Assembly: GCF_016908525.1 (NCBI RefSeq)
Contig: NZ_JAFBEB010000001.1
Location: forward strand, 188,501-252,500
DNA: 64,000 nt
Origin: Brevibacillus fulvus
GTDB taxonomy: Bacteria > Bacillota > Bacilli > Brevibacillales > Brevibacillaceae
Reading direction: 5' to 3'
Below, one piece after another: positions 7,970 through 17,440 of this stretch. The position numbers and the translations under genes were made by a program. The number at the start of each line of letters is the position of its first letter. Within the stretch, counting starts at the first letter, position 1. Under the pieces are notes generated by a model. That model was given only the letters and a program-made list of their open reading frames with translations, ran no database searches and was not told the origin of the DNA.

Positions 7970-8119
7970 TCAGTCAGCGCGATAGTGAACGGCGCGATGC
8001 CGACGTTGCAGCCACTCTTGCAGCGTAATTGGCTGTTTCGCCCACTGGCGCAGCATGGCGCGGATTTCCCAAGCTTTGCCGACCAAACGCAATTGTTCAG
8101 AAGAAGTATAAGTTTTCAT
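7970..8119 (-). CDS. mciZ: MciZ, mother-cell inhibitor of FtsZ
   Basis: A 49-residue protein too short for most gene callers. ATG at 8119 (minus strand) lies behind GGAGGCGATGAGGA. Residues about 12-20 read LVGKAWEIR, and the following residues keep the helix pattern of B. subtilis MciZ, whose core is LVGKAWEIRAKLKEYG. In B. subtilis this peptide is made in the mother cell under sigma-E and blocks FtsZ polymerisation by capping filaments. The gene lies next to nudF as in B. subtilis. The C-terminus is about 9 residues longer than the 40-residue B. subtilis peptide and is rich in Arg and His. Confidence 0.88.
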   Translation of the reverse strand: MKTYTSSEQLRLVGKAWEIRAMLRQWAKQPITLQEWLQRRHRAVHYRAD

Positions 8120-8276
8120 TCCTCATCGCCTCCGTTACACGTTACAATAAGTAGGATGATGGCAGACTTGTCGTCTGTCCTGTTATATGTCAGTATGGAC
8201 AAGCTTTCCTGTTGTTAGCATATGTACAGAGGGTGCAGATAGAACATAAACTTTCGCGATAAAAGGGATGAGTGTT

Positions 8277-8834
8277 ATGGAACAACAAAACGATTTACAA
8301 GAAAAAACCGTAACTACAAAGCAAATCTTTTCCGGAAAAGTGATCCAGGTACAAATTGATGAGGTGCTGCTGCCCAACGGGAAAACGAGCACCCGGGAGA
8401 TTGTTCGCCATCCCGGTGCTGTTGCCGTTTTGCCGCTGACCGCTGACGGAAAAATGATTGTGGTTCGTCAGTTTCGCAAACCGTTGGAGCGCACGATTGT
8501 GGAGATTCCCGCAGGCAAACTGGAAAAAGGCGAAGATCCGCTCGTTTGCGCGCATCGCGAACTGGAAGAGGAAACCGGCTACCAGGCGGATTCGATGGAA
8601 CATCTCAGCAGTTTTTACACCTCCCCCGGTTTTGCCGATGAGATATTGCATCTTTACATAGCGACAGGACTGCGTCCAGGTCCTGCTCGTCCGGATGAGG
8701 ACGAGTTCGTCGAGACAATGGCGATCACGTTGGCGGAAGCCAAAAACTTGCATCAACAGGGTGAAATCAGAGACGCCAAAACGGTTTTGGCGCTGTTCGC
8801 CTGGGAGAATCGGGTGTTGCAGCAACGTGACTGA
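8277..8834 (+). CDS. nudF: ADP-ribose pyrophosphatase (Nudix)
   Basis: A 185-residue Nudix hydrolase, the same length as B. subtilis NudF, that splits ADP-ribose into AMP and ribose-5-phosphate. ATG 8277 is preferred over ATG 8268 because AAAAGGG sits directly against the earlier codon and at proper spacing from the later one. The Nudix box spans about residues 80-102: GKLEKGEDP followed by AHRELEEETGY, with the metal-binding REL.EE core. The next gene starts inside its last codons (GTGACTGA), so the two are translationally coupled. Confidence 0.92.
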   Translation: MEQQNDLQEKTVTTKQIFSGKVIQVQIDEVLLPNGKTSTREIVRHPGAVAVLPLTADGKMIVVRQFRKPLERTIVEIPAGKLEKGEDPLVCAHRELEEETGYQADSMEHLSSFYTSPGFADEILHLYIATGLRPGPARPDEDEFVETMAITLAEAKNLHQQGEIRDAKTVLALFAWENRVLQQRD

Positions 8835-10038
8835 CTCACTCCGCTCCTTCTTCTGTGACATGCATATTCATATCGGCGGGACCAAAAGCGGTAAACCGGT
8901 AAAAATTACGGCTTCCCGGCAAATGACGCTTTCACATATTCTTGAAGAAGCGTCCGAGCGCAAAGGCATCGAAATGATCGGGATCATCGATGCCCATTCG
9001 CCCGAGGTCCAGGAAGAATTAACCGACCTGATCCAACAAGGGCTGGCGGTGCCGCATGAATCCGGCGGAATCACTTACAAGCAAACGATGCTGATCTTGG
9101 GTTGTGAAGTGGAAATCAAGGAAGCGGGACGGGGAGAGGCGCATTTTCTCTGCTATCTTCCGGGTTTGAGCGAAATGAGACAGTTTACCGCTTGGCTGGC
9201 GCAACGTTGCAAAAATGTAACGTTAAGTTCTCAGCGCATCGCAACCACCACCCGGGAATTGCAACTGTTTGTCGCCTCATTGGACGGGTTGATTGTGCCG
9301 GCGCATATTTTCACTCCGCATAAAGGCTTGTATGGCAGTTGCACCGATCATTTGGCTGAAGTTGCCGATCCGGCGCTGATCGCCGCGGTCGAATTGGGGT
9401 TAAGCGCTAATACGGAAATGGCCGACCGGTTGAGCGAACTGCATCCCTACACGTTTTTGACCAATTCCGATGCTCATTCGCTGGGCAAAATCGCACGGGA
9501 ATATCAGGCGATACGGATGGTCCAGCCTTGCTTTGCCGAGTGGAAGAAAGCGCTGCAGCGAGCAGAGGGCCGCGGGGTTGCGATCAATTACGGCTTGCAT
9601 CCGAGACTGGGCAAGTATCATCAGACGGCTTGCCAAGCTTGCAAATCACCGCTCCCGGCAGAGGGGGATGGTCGTTGTCCTGCTTGCGGTTTTAAACGAG
9701 TGGTTCGCGGGGTGGCAGAACGGATTGAGCAGTTGGCCGATCTGCCCGCAGGCAATCATCCGCATCATCGTCCTGCCTATGTGGAGCAATTCCCGTTGGA
9801 CTTTATTCCCGGTCTGGGCAAAAAAACACGGGAAAAATTGTTTGCGGCGTTTGGCACGGAGATGAACATTATTCATCGGGTGGCGCCCCAACAACTGGAA
9901 CAGGTGGTCGGTGAAACGCTGGCGCAGCTGATCTTGATGGCGCGCAACGGAGCGCTGGACGTTGTTGCAGGCGGAGCGGGGACATACGGGAAAATTGCAA
10001 CAAAGCAATCTTCGATGACAAAGGAGCAGAACCTATGA
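8827..10038 (+). CDS. endoQ: Endonuclease Q, PHP-domain DNA repair nuclease
   Basis: A 403-residue homologue of B. subtilis YqxK, the bacterial endonuclease Q that nicks DNA 5' of deaminated bases (uracil, hypoxanthine, xanthine). The N-terminal PHP metal site is visible at 'CDMHIHIGG' (about residues 10-18) and 'IIDAHSPE' (about 55-62), and further metal ligands at 'TNSDAHS' (about 210). A zinc ribbon follows (CQACKSP and CPACGFK, about 270-292), then helix-hairpin-helix-like '[17 protein letters not shown]' (about 322-338). GTG 8827 overlaps the nudF stop by 8 nt; the ATG of MHIHIGG is a weaker alternative. Its end overlaps thyA by 4 nt. Confidence 0.88.
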   Translation: MTDSLRSFFCDMHIHIGGTKSGKPVKITASRQMTLSHILEEASERKGIEMIGIIDAHSPEVQEELTDLIQQGLAVPHESGGITYKQTMLILGCEVEIKEAGRGEAHFLCYLPGLSEMRQFTAWLAQRCKNVTLSSQRIATTTRELQLFVASLDGLIVPAHIFTPHKGLYGSCTDHLAEVADPALIAAVELGLSANTEMADRLSELHPYTFLTNSDAHSLGKIAREYQAIRMVQPCFAEWKKALQRAEGRGVAINYGLHPRLGKYHQTACQACKSPLPAEGDGRCPACGFKRVVRGVAERIEQLADLPAGNHPHHRPAYVEQFPLDFIPGLGKKTREKLFAAFGTEMNIIHRVAPQQLEQVVGETLAQLILMARNGALDVVAGGAGTYGKIATKQSSMTKEQNL

Positions 10039-10820
10039 ACAGTGCAGATCAACAATATCTTGCCTTGGTCCGGGACGTCCTGGAGAATGGGTATTACGAC
10101 AACAACCGCACCGGGATTCCTACGAAAAAGCTGTTTGGCCGCTCGTTTCAGTTCGACCTTCAGCAGGAATTTCCCATTTTGACGACCAAACAGGTTTTTT
10201 TCAAAACAGCGTTGAAAGAATTGTTCTGGATTTACGTGTATCAAAGCAATGATGTGCGCAAACTGCATGAGATGGGGGTAACCGTCTGGGACGAATGGGC
10301 ACGCGAGGATCATACAATCGGAAAAGCTTATGGCTATCAGGTCAGGAAACATCGGCAAATCGACAAGTTGATCGAGGGGTTGATTCATAATCCGCAGGGA
10401 AGACGCCATATTATCAGCCTGTGGGATCTGGCAGATCTGGAAGAGATGGCGCTGCAGCCATGCGCGTTTATGACGATGTGGGATGTCAGCGACGGTTATC
10501 TGAATTGCACGTTGGTGCAGCGGAGCGCTGATCTGGGGCTGGGTGTACCGTTTAATTTCACCCAGTATGCCGTGCTTGTTCATATGATCGCGCATGTGAC
10601 AGGGTTGAAGCCAGGCAAATTTGTCCATTATTTAAATAATGCGCACATTTATGAAAACCATTTTGAACCGATCAAACAGCAGCTGGAACGGACGCCGTTT
10701 CCTGCACCGACGTTGTGGATCAATCCGGAAGTCAAAGATTTTTACCAATTTACTCCCGATGATATTCGCCTGATCGGCTATCAACATCATCCTAAAATAG
10801 AGATGGAAGTGGCGGTATGA
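10035..10820 (+). CDS. thyA: Thymidylate synthase
   Basis: A 261-residue enzyme that methylates dUMP to dTMP using 5,10-methylenetetrahydrofolate. ATG 10035 follows AAGGAG. The nucleophile is Cys143 in QPCAFMTMW; the phosphate and dUMP sites are at [12 protein letters not shown] (about 163-174) and 'NNAHIYENH' (about 201-209). The C-terminal EVAV closes the active site. The sequence resembles B. subtilis ThyA more than the E. coli type. Both ends overlap neighbours by 4 nt (endoQ, folA), giving tight co-expression. The thyA-folA pair is not found at this place in B. subtilis. Confidence 0.95.
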   Translation: MNSADQQYLALVRDVLENGYYDNNRTGIPTKKLFGRSFQFDLQQEFPILTTKQVFFKTALKELFWIYVYQSNDVRKLHEMGVTVWDEWAREDHTIGKAYGYQVRKHRQIDKLIEGLIHNPQGRRHIISLWDLADLEEMALQPCAFMTMWDVSDGYLNCTLVQRSADLGLGVPFNFTQYAVLVHMIAHVTGLKPGKFVHYLNNAHIYENHFEPIKQQLERTPFPAPTLWINPEVKDFYQFTPDDIRLIGYQHHPKIEMEVAV

Positions 10821-11326
10821 TTTCGTTGATTTGGGCAATGGACAATAATCGATTGATTGGCAAGCAAAATGCATTGCCCTGGAGATTGCCTGCCGATTTG
10901 AAATATTTCCAACGGGTAACCAAAGGACATGCCGTTGTGATGGGACGCAAAACGTATGAATCGATCGGCAAACCTTTGCAGCAGCGTGATAATATCATCT
11001 TGACCGCGAGTGAACTTTTTCACGCGGAAGGTTGCCGCGTGTGTCATTCTGTGGAAGAATTGTTGGCCCAGCTCGATCCGACGCAGGAGACGTTCGTCAT
11101 CGGCGGAGCGGAAATTTACCGGCAGTTGTTGCCGTACGCCGACAAATTGTATATCACGCTGATCGACGATGAATTTGAGGGCGACCGCTATTTTCCCCCC
11201 GTCAATCTGGAGGCCGATTGGCAAATACAAATGTCTGAGCAAGGGTTGAAAGACGAGCAAAATCCTTATGATTATTTTTTTACCGTCTGGGAACGGAAAG
11301 CAAAAAAAGAAAACCAGTCGTCATAA
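10817..11326 (+). CDS. folA: Dihydrofolate reductase
   Basis: A 169-residue NADPH-dependent enzyme that regenerates tetrahydrofolate after the ThyA reaction. Visible features are the N-terminal '[13 protein letters not shown]' strand, '[12 protein letters not shown]' with the substrate-binding acid, '[15 protein letters not shown]' and '[14 protein letters not shown]' for the cofactor. ATG 10817 overlaps the thyA stop (ATGA). A sigma-E-like promoter for spoIIM begins within its last codons. Confidence 0.95.
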   Translation: MISLIWAMDNNRLIGKQNALPWRLPADLKYFQRVTKGHAVVMGRKTYESIGKPLQQRDNIILTASELFHAEGCRVCHSVEELLAQLDPTQETFVIGGAEIYRQLLPYADKLYITLIDDEFEGDRYFPPVNLEADWQIQMSEQGLKDEQNPYDYFFTVWERKAKKENQSS

Positions 11327-11349
11327 ACGGCTTGTCCGGTGCATACTGT
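11321..11349 (+). promoter_or_regulatory. Sigma-E-like promoter of spoIIM
   Basis: TCATAAA (11321-11327) and CATACTGT (11342-11349) are 14 bp apart, matching 5 of 7 and 6 of 8 bases of the sigma-E consensus (KMATATT, CATAYAHT). The -35 overlaps the folA stop codon. spoIIM is sigma-E-dependent in B. subtilis. Confidence 0.5.
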
Positions 11350-11384
11350 TAAGGTAATCAGCATGGACCGGGAGGCGAGCTTGG

Positions 11385-12011
11385 GTGCGTAAACAAATCG
11401 GACAAACCATCCAACTCTATTTGAAAGAACACCAATCGCTCTATCTGTTTACAATCGTCCTGTTTGCGATGGGCGTCGTGTTCGGGGCATTTATTGTGAA
11501 TTCCTTGGCGGCGACACAGAAACAAGAGTTGATCAGCTTTTTGCAATATTTCTTCAAACAGTTTGACCAGCACGGAATTACCGATCCGAGGCAATATTTT
11601 CAACAGTCATCTCTCTTTTACCTGAAAACCGTAGGGGTGATGTGGCTGCTCGGCTTATCGATTATCGGGCTTCCGTTCATCCTGCTCGTGTTATTTGTAA
11701 AAGGGGTCATCATCGGGTTTACGGTCGGCTTTCTTGTCAATCAATTGGCCTGGCAGGGGATCAGCTTCTCTTTGTTCGGCGTGCTGCCGCAAAACATGCT
11801 GATCGTCCCTGCATTGGTCATGATAGGCGTCGGCGGGATCGCTTTTTCGCTCCGATTGCTCAAGACCGGTTTGTTGGTCAAACGGGAGCTGATTCTTCCT
11901 TACTTTTTTCGCTATACGTTTCTCGTCGTTTCCATGATGGGGGTATTGCTGATCGCCGTTTTGTTTGAAACGTTTGTTTCACCGCAGCTCATGCAATATG
12001 TGCTTAAATAA
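11385..12011 (+). CDS. spoIIM: Stage II sporulation protein M
   Basis: A 208-residue multipass membrane protein of the SpoIIM family (B. subtilis 214 residues), part of the SpoIID-SpoIIM-SpoIIP machine that thins septal and engulfing-membrane peptidoglycan during engulfment. GTG 11385 follows GGAGG with 9-nt spacing. About five hydrophobic segments are visible (near residues 20-42, 85-108, 110-130, 140-160, 180-200), with 'GLPFILLVLFVKGVIIGFTVGF' in the middle as in the family. Neighbours folA upstream and fur downstream give the conserved spoIIM-fur-yqzK-xerD order. Confidence 0.92.
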   Translation: MRKQIGQTIQLYLKEHQSLYLFTIVLFAMGVVFGAFIVNSLAATQKQELISFLQYFFKQFDQHGITDPRQYFQQSSLFYLKTVGVMWLLGLSIIGLPFILLVLFVKGVIIGFTVGFLVNQLAWQGISFSLFGVLPQNMLIVPALVMIGVGGIAFSLRLLKTGLLVKRELILPYFFRYTFLVVSMMGVLLIAVLFETFVSPQLMQYVLK

Positions 12012-12040
12012 GAATCATTACAATCTAATAACGAATGTAT

Positions 12041-12070
12041 TTGACTTAAATGATTCCCCTCTACTATAAT
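12041..12070 (+). promoter_or_regulatory. Sigma-A promoter of fur
   Basis: TTGACT (12041-12046) and a perfect TATAAT (12065-12070) are 18 bp apart. GAATCATT (12012-12019) and AATGATTC (12049-12056) form a widely spaced inverted repeat bracketing the -35, and ATTACAATCTAATAA just upstream looks like a degenerate Fur/PerR-type box, so metal-dependent autoregulation is possible but unproven. Confidence 0.7.
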
Positions 12071-12141
12071 AGGAACAGGTTTCGTTGCTTATTATCCGCC
12101 GGCCGGCCTTGGCGGGTAAGCAAGCGGGGAGGGGCATTATT

Positions 12142-12603
12142 ATGGAAGAGAAATTAGAGAAGATAAAACAGCAACTTCATTCCCAAAACTATAAATTGAC
12201 ACCACAGCGTGAGGCTACGGTTCGTGTCTTGCTTGAAAATGAAGAGGACCATCTGAGTGCCGAAGACGTTTATCTTTTGGTAAAAGAAAAAGCCCCTGAA
12301 ATTGGTTTGGCGACAGTTTATAGAACGTTGGAATTGCTAAGCGAACTGAAGATTATTCACAAGATGAACTTCGGTGATGGAGTCGCCCGTTACGATCTTC
12401 GCGATGATAATGCGGAATATCATCATCATCATCTGATTTGTCTCCACTGTGGGACCGTTGATGAAATTTTTGAAGATCTGCTGATCTCTGCCGAGGAACG
12501 GGTCAAGACCGTTTACAATTTCACGATACTGGACCATCGCTTAACATTTTACGGGATTTGTTCGAGATGCATTGATCACGTAAATATAGACGATTTTAAA
12601 TGA
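12142..12603 (+). CDS. fur: Ferric uptake regulator family protein
   Basis: A 153-residue Fur-family metalloregulator. ATG 12142 follows GGGGAGGGG; an in-frame upstream start at 12085 has no ribosome binding site. The winged helix covers about residues 10-85 (TPQREATVRVLLEN, then GLATVYRTLELL as recognition helix). The metal and dimerisation half has HHHHLICLHCG (about 94-104) and CSRC near the C-terminus, forming the two CxxC structural zinc site. Position between spoIIM and yqzK-xerD identifies it as the B. subtilis Fur orthologue rather than PerR or Zur. Confidence 0.92.
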   Translation: MEEKLEKIKQQLHSQNYKLTPQREATVRVLLENEEDHLSAEDVYLLVKEKAPEIGLATVYRTLELLSELKIIHKMNFGDGVARYDLRDDNAEYHHHHLICLHCGTVDEIFEDLLISAEERVKTVYNFTILDHRLTFYGICSRCIDHVNIDDFK

Positions 12604-12643
12604 ACGAAAAACTTCTCTTGGTCCTAAGAGAAGTTTTTCGTTT
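12604..12643 (+). terminator. Terminator after fur
   Basis: CGAAAAACTTCTCTT and AAGAGAAGTTTTTCG form a perfect 15-bp stem with a 6-nt loop, directly behind the fur stop codon. Confidence 0.88.
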
Positions 12644-12745
12644 GTGGTACATACTATTGCAAGAACGGCTGGCATCAGGAGCAGTGACGAATGGTCAAGC
12701 CTTCGTTCGCATATAATGGAAGCAAAGACATCACAGGAGGTACTC

Positions 12746-12991
12746 TTGGAAATGGGCTTTGTACTTCGCCGATTGATCGAACTGATCCGTTTTTTTCTGC
12801 TGTTTTTTACCTGTTCGTTGTTATGCTATGGGATCATTACGCTCTTATCCGATCATTTTCTGCCGTCCAACCCGTATCGGGAACCACATGGGAATGCCGT
12901 GAAAGTTGTAAAGCTGCTCAACGCCGAAGAGGACCAGTCGCTTGATGGCTACTACAGCCGGTTGCAGTTGTTTTATGTGACCGGAGAATAA
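12746..12991 (+). CDS. yqzK: YqzK family small membrane protein (DUF4227)
   Basis: An 81-residue protein with one long hydrophobic segment (about residues 12-34: FFLLFFTCSLLCYGIITLL) and a soluble tail. TTG 12746 sits 5 nt behind AGGAGG (12735-12740); ATG 12752 is a second choice. It lies between fur and xerD exactly as yqzK does in B. subtilis and ends 85 nt before xerD. No function is known for the family. Confidence 0.8.
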   Translation: MEMGFVLRRLIELIRFFLLFFTCSLLCYGIITLLSDHFLPSNPYREPHGNAVKVVKLLNAEEDQSLDGYYSRLQLFYVTGE

Positions 12992-13076
12992 AGGTTTTTT
13001 CCCCAAAAAAGAGGAGAATTTTTTATCATTGTTGAAAGAATGTAAAGGAAACTTTTGACTGAAGGAGAAGTCCTCC

Positions 13077-13964
13077 ATGGACATGCTAATTGACCAGTTT
13101 ATCCACTATCTCGCGGTGGAAAAAGGATTGGCCGCCAATACGCTGGAATCGTATCAACGTGATATGATTGCTTTTACAACCTTTTTGCGAGAACAGGGCA
13201 TTGAACGGATTGAAGATTCGACGCGAACGCTAATTGTCGCGTATTTGTTGTCTTTGCAGGAAAAAGGCAGGGCTACTGCCACTCTTTCGCGAAATATGGC
13301 CTCGATTCGCGCGTTTTATCAATTTTTGGTGCGCGATAAATTGCTGGACCATGATCCATCGCTGCATCTGGAAACGCCTAAAATCGAAAAGCGCTTGCCG
13401 AAGGTACTGTCCGTGGAAGAAGTGGAACGGTTGCTCGATAGTCCCGATTTGTCGCAGCCGTCAGGATTGCGTGACAAAGCGATGCTGGAACTGTTGTATG
13501 CGACAGGCATTCGCGTTTCGGAACTGGTACAGCTTCATGTGGGGGATGTCAACCTGGAGATGGGCTTTTTGAAATGCATGGGGAAAGGGTCAAAAGAACG
13601 AATTATCCCTCTCGGCTCGATGGCGATCCACGTCGTTCGCCAATACATGCAGACCGGTCGGCAAAAACTGTTGAAGCAGTCGGAGGAACGGGCGCTGTTT
13701 TTGAATCATTTGGGCAAACAGATAACTCGCCAAGGCTTTTGGAAAATTATTAAACGTTACGCCAGGTTGGCAAATGTGCGTGCCGAGATTACACCGCATA
13801 CGCTGCGGCATTCGTTTGCCACTCACCTGCTGGAAAACGGGGCGGATTTGCGGTCTGTGCAGGAGATGCTTGGACACGCGGACATTTCCACAACACAAAT
13901 TTATACACATGTCACAAGAACCCGGATAAAAGATGTGTATGCCAAAACACACCCGAGAGCGTAG
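13077..13964 (+). CDS. xerD: Site-specific tyrosine recombinase XerD
   Basis: A 295-residue XerD (RipX) that acts with XerC at the dif site to resolve chromosome dimers. ATG 13077 follows GAAGGAG. The SAM-like core-binding domain fills residues 1-90. Catalytic residues are visible: Arg in '[10 protein letters not shown]' (about 145), Lys in '[11 protein letters not shown]' (about 169), '[15 protein letters not shown]' (His and Arg about 241-244), '[14 protein letters not shown]' with the final His and nucleophilic Tyr (about 267-276). The terminator overlaps its stop codon. Confidence 0.95.
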   Translation: MDMLIDQFIHYLAVEKGLAANTLESYQRDMIAFTTFLREQGIERIEDSTRTLIVAYLLSLQEKGRATATLSRNMASIRAFYQFLVRDKLLDHDPSLHLETPKIEKRLPKVLSVEEVERLLDSPDLSQPSGLRDKAMLELLYATGIRVSELVQLHVGDVNLEMGFLKCMGKGSKERIIPLGSMAIHVVRQYMQTGRQKLLKQSEERALFLNHLGKQITRQGFWKIIKRYARLANVRAEITPHTLRHSFATHLLENGADLRSVQEMLGHADISTTQIYTHVTRTRIKDVYAKTHPRA

Positions 13965-13976
13965 GCTCTCGGTTTT
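13953..13976 (+). terminator. Terminator overlapping the xerD stop
   Basis: CCGAGAGC and GCTCTCGG pair perfectly around a 4-nt loop that contains the stop codon; TTTT follows. Confidence 0.75.
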
Positions 13977-14033
13977 GCATGAAGTCAGACATCTCGATCA
14001 CCGTTTTCGGGTTTTGCAAAGGAGGAGCTAACG

Positions 14034-15209
14034 ATGAGTCGTTTTTCTAGGGTGTTTTTAATTGTAATGGATAGTGTCGGTATTGGCGAATTGCCGGATG
14101 CCAATCGTTTTCAGGACGAAGGGGCCAATACGCTTGGCCATATCGCCGAACGCGTGGAAAATTTCGCGCTGCCTCATCTCGCACAGCTGGGGTTGGGCAA
14201 TATCGCTCCGATTCGCAGCGTTGGTCCGGTAGCAGCGCCAACAGCCCACTGGGGCAAAATGAAGGAAATTTCCATCGGCAAGGATACGACCACTGGTCAT
14301 TGGGAAATCATGGGATTGCATGTATCGACGCCGTTTCGCACGTATCCGGACGGTTTTCCGGCGGAACTGATCGCGGAATTTGAACAACGGACCGGGCGCA
14401 AGGTGCTGGGCAATAAAGTTGCCTCCGGAACAGAGATTCTCGACGAACTGGGCGAAGAGCACATGCGGACGGGAGCGGTCATCGTCTATACTTCCGCTGA
14501 CAGTGTGTTTCAGATTGCCGCTCATGAAGAGGTAGTCCCGCTTGAGGAATTATACCGGATTTGTGAGATTGCCCGCGAACTGACACTGCGCGACGAATTT
14601 GCCGTGACGCGCGTGATTGCCCGGCCATTTGTCGGTCAACCCGGCTCCTTTACCCGGACGGCGAATCGGCATGATTATTCCGTCAAACCGTTTGCGCCGA
14701 CAGTCATGAATCGGTTGGTGGACAACGGTCTGGCATCGATCGCGATTGGCAAAATCTCGGATATTTATGCGGATGAAGGCATTACCCGGGCGATCCGGAC
14801 CAAAGACAATATGGATGGCGTTGATCAATTGCTGCATACGATGAACGAGTCGTTTACCGGTTTAAGCTTTGTCAACCTGGTTGACTTTGACGCCAAATAT
14901 GGTCATCGTCGCGACCCGGAAGGCTACGGCAAAGCATTGATGGAATTTGATGCTCGTGTGCCGGAACTGCTGGCTGCCTTGCAGGAAAACGATTTGCTGA
15001 TCATCACCGCGGACCACGGGAACGATCCGATTCATCACGGAACCGATCATACACGGGAGTATGTGCCTTTGCTTGTTTACTATCGCGGCCTTGCCAAAGG
15101 GGAAAACCTTGGGGTACGGGAGACTTTTGCCGATCTTGGGGCAACGATTGCAGACAATTTTAACGTGGAAAAGCCGACAATCGGCCAGAGCTTTTTAGCC
15201 AAGTTGTGA
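14034..15209 (+). CDS. deoB: Phosphopentomutase
   Basis: A 391-residue alkaline-phosphatase-superfamily enzyme that interconverts (deoxy)ribose 1-phosphate and 5-phosphate. ATG 14034 follows AAAGGAGG. Metal ligands are visible in '[14 protein letters not shown]' (about residues 10-23), in '[10 protein letters not shown]' with the phosphorylated Thr (about 82-91), and in '[16 protein letters not shown]' and 'ITADHGNDP...[10 protein letters not shown]' (about 284-345). With punA and pdp downstream it feeds pentose phosphates from nucleoside breakdown into central metabolism. Confidence 0.96.
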   Translation: MSRFSRVFLIVMDSVGIGELPDANRFQDEGANTLGHIAERVENFALPHLAQLGLGNIAPIRSVGPVAAPTAHWGKMKEISIGKDTTTGHWEIMGLHVSTPFRTYPDGFPAELIAEFEQRTGRKVLGNKVASGTEILDELGEEHMRTGAVIVYTSADSVFQIAAHEEVVPLEELYRICEIARELTLRDEFAVTRVIARPFVGQPGSFTRTANRHDYSVKPFAPTVMNRLVDNGLASIAIGKISDIYADEGITRAIRTKDNMDGVDQLLHTMNESFTGLSFVNLVDFDAKYGHRRDPEGYGKALMEFDARVPELLAALQENDLLIITADHGNDPIHHGTDHTREYVPLLVYYRGLAKGENLGVRETFADLGATIADNFNVEKPTIGQSFLAKL

Positions 15210-15225
15210 TAGGGGTGTAGAATGG

Positions 15226-16038
15226 ATGTTTGAAAAAATTGAGCAAGCCAAGCAATTTATTCTGGAAAAAATCAAGCAGACGCCAACAATCGGTCTCGTA
15301 TTGGGGTCGGGTTTAGGGGTGCTGGCCGATGAAATCAGCGATGCGGTGGTGATTCCCTATGAACAGATTCCCGGTTTTTCCGTGTCCACGGTCGTTGGGC
15401 ACAAGGGACAGCTTGTCATTGGTCAGTTGGAAGGCAAGCAAGTGGTAGCCATGCAAGGACGGTTTCATTATTATGAAGGACATGAACTGGATACCGTTAC
15501 GTTTCCGATTCGCGTGATGAAAGCCATCGGAGTAGAAACGATCATCGTGACCAACGCGGCCGGGGGGATCAACGAAAGTTTTCAACCTGGCGATTTGATG
15601 GTGATTAGCGACCATATCAATCTCACCTTCCGCAATCCGTTGATCGGACCGAATGACGAGCGTTTGGGTCTGCGCTTTCCCGACATGTCGGAGGCGTATG
15701 CGAAATCGCTGCGCGGTTTGGCGAAGGAGGTAGCGAAAGAGCAAGGCTTTGCCTTGCAGGAAGGGGTCTACGTCGGGCTGCTGGGGCCGAGTTATGAGAC
15801 TCCGGCTGAAATTCGCATGCTCCGCCAGCTGGGCGGTGATGCTGTCGGCATGTCGACCGTACCGGAAGTGATCGTGGCCCGCCATGCCAACATGCAGGTA
15901 CTGGGTATTTCCTGCATCAGCAACATGGCAGCAGGCATTTTGGAACAGCCGCTCTCCCATGAGGAAGTGATGGAGACGACCAATCAGGTGAAAGCGCGGT
16001 TCTTGGCGCTTGTCCACGGTATCGTGTCCAAGTTGTAA
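15226..16038 (+). CDS. punA: Purine-nucleoside phosphorylase
   Basis: A 270-residue trimeric-type purine-nucleoside phosphorylase that splits purine nucleosides to base and (deoxy)ribose 1-phosphate. ATG 15226 follows AGGGGTG. Phosphate-binding '[12 protein letters not shown]' is at about 25-36, '[11 protein letters not shown]' at about 81-91, and the base-binding region '[32 protein letters not shown]' spans about 183-214. It lies 16 nt behind deoB and 59 nt ahead of pdp. Confidence 0.95.
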   Translation: MFEKIEQAKQFILEKIKQTPTIGLVLGSGLGVLADEISDAVVIPYEQIPGFSVSTVVGHKGQLVIGQLEGKQVVAMQGRFHYYEGHELDTVTFPIRVMKAIGVETIIVTNAAGGINESFQPGDLMVISDHINLTFRNPLIGPNDERLGLRFPDMSEAYAKSLRGLAKEVAKEQGFALQEGVYVGLLGPSYETPAEIRMLRQLGGDAVGMSTVPEVIVARHANMQVLGISCISNMAAGILEQPLSHEEVMETTNQVKARFLALVHGIVSKL

Positions 16039-16097
16039 CGATCGGACGGCAGGATGGCAAAGGGTGTAGTGAAAAGTCGGTGATTGAGGTGTTTACC

Positions 16098-17399
16098 ATG
16101 CAAATGGTTGATTTGATTGCAAAAAAGCGGGATGGCTTTGAGCACAGCACAGAAGAGATCCAGTTTATTGTCAAAGGCTATACGGAAGGAACAATCCCGG
16201 ATTATCAAATGTCGGCCTGGGCGATGGCCGTCTTTTGGCGCGGGATGACACCGCGGGAAACGGCAGATTTAACGTTGGCCATGGCAACATCGGGTGACCA
16301 AATCGATTTGTCGTCGATCAACGGGATTAAGGTAGACAAACACAGCACAGGTGGAGTTGGCGACAAGACTTCGCTGGTGGTCGCTCCGCTTGTTGCCGCT
16401 GCCGGAATTCCGGTGGCGAAAATGTCCGGACGCGGTCTGGGCCACTCCGGCGGTACGCTGGATAAGCTGGAGTCATTTGCCGGCTACCAAGTCGAACGCA
16501 GCCGGGAGCAATTTTTGCAGCAAGTGCGGGAGATCGGCGTAGCGATTATCGGTCAGTCAGGCAATCTTACCCCCGCCGACAAAAAGCTGTATGCGCTGCG
16601 GGACGTAACCGCTACGGTGGAAGCGGTGCCGTTGATCGCCAGCTCGATCATGTCCAAGAAGATCGCCGCAGGAGCGGACGCAATCGTTCTCGATGTAAAA
16701 GTAGGCAAGGGCGCTTTTATGAAAACGGTGGAAGATGCGGAGAGATTGGCCAGCGCCATGGTCGAAATCGGACGGCAAGTAGGACGGCAGACGGTTGCGG
16801 TGCTGAGCGACATGAATCAACCGCTTGGGTTCGCTGTGGGCAACGCCCTGGAAGTGCAGGAAGCGGTGGAAACGTTAAAAGGGGACGGACCAAAGGACTT
16901 GACCGAACTGGCACTGACGGTTGGCTCGCAAATGCTGGTGCTCGGCGGCAAGGAGACGGAATTGGACGTTGCCCGGCACAAGCTGGAGGAGCTGATCGCC
17001 AGCGGCCGAGCGGTGGACAAATTGGCCGAGATGGTAGCGGCGCAAGGAGGAGATGCTCAGGCGGTTTATGATTTTTCCCGTTTTCCGCAAGCATCGCTCA
17101 AATACGAGATTACGGCAGTCAAGGCTGGCTATATCGCGGAAATCAATGCCGAAAATATCGGGCATGCGTCTGTTTTGCTGGGAGCAGGCAGATTGACGAA
17201 AGAGACAAAGATAGATTTGGCCGTGGGCATTGTGTTGCAAAAGAAAGTGGGCGATTTTGCCGAAAAAGGCGAAGTGCTGGCTACGGTTTATGCCAATCAG
17301 CAAAAGTTGCTCGATACAGCCAGACCGGAGGTGGAAGCAGCTTTCCAGATCTCGGAAAGCCCGGTCCAAGCTTCTCCGTTTATTTATAAAATAATCTAA
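16098..17399 (+). CDS. pdp: Pyrimidine-nucleoside phosphorylase
   Basis: A 433-residue enzyme, the same length as B. subtilis Pdp, that phosphorolyses uridine and thymidine. ATG 16098 follows GAGGTG with 6-nt spacing; the in-frame GTG at 16080 lacks a ribosome binding site. Signature '[17 protein letters not shown]' appears at about residues 108-124, with '[14 protein letters not shown]' (phosphate site) at about 80-93. Last gene of the deoB-punA-pdp nucleoside salvage unit. Confidence 0.95.
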   Translation: MQMVDLIAKKRDGFEHSTEEIQFIVKGYTEGTIPDYQMSAWAMAVFWRGMTPRETADLTLAMATSGDQIDLSSINGIKVDKHSTGGVGDKTSLVVAPLVAAAGIPVAKMSGRGLGHSGGTLDKLESFAGYQVERSREQFLQQVREIGVAIIGQSGNLTPADKKLYALRDVTATVEAVPLIASSIMSKKIAAGADAIVLDVKVGKGAFMKTVEDAERLASAMVEIGRQVGRQTVAVLSDMNQPLGFAVGNALEVQEAVETLKGDGPKDLTELALTVGSQMLVLGGKETELDVARHKLEELIASGRAVDKLAEMVAAQGGDAQAVYDFSRFPQASLKYEITAVKAGYIAEINAENIGHASVLLGAGRLTKETKIDLAVGIVLQKKVGDFAEKGEVLATVYANQQKLLDTARPEVEAAFQISESPVQASPFIYKII

Positions 17400-17404
17400 A
17401 GAAA

Positions 17405-17440
17405 GAAAACCCATTGACGCTTGTTGATGGGTTTTCACTG
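17405..17440 (+). terminator. Terminator after pdp
   Basis: GAAAACCCAT and ATGGGTTTTC form a perfect 10-bp stem right after the pdp stop codon; the U-rich part lies within the second arm. Confidence 0.7.

Noticed and set aside
8190-8197. CATACTGA on the minus strand as sigma-E -10 for mciZ
   Set aside because: Only 5 of 8 bases match the consensus and no acceptable -35 lies 13-15 bp upstream. CATATAAC nearby fits better as a -10 but also lacks a -35.
16080-16097. Upstream GTG start for pdp
   Set aside because: It overlaps the region that supplies the ribosome binding site GAGGTG, and ATG 16098 gives the same length as B. subtilis Pdp.
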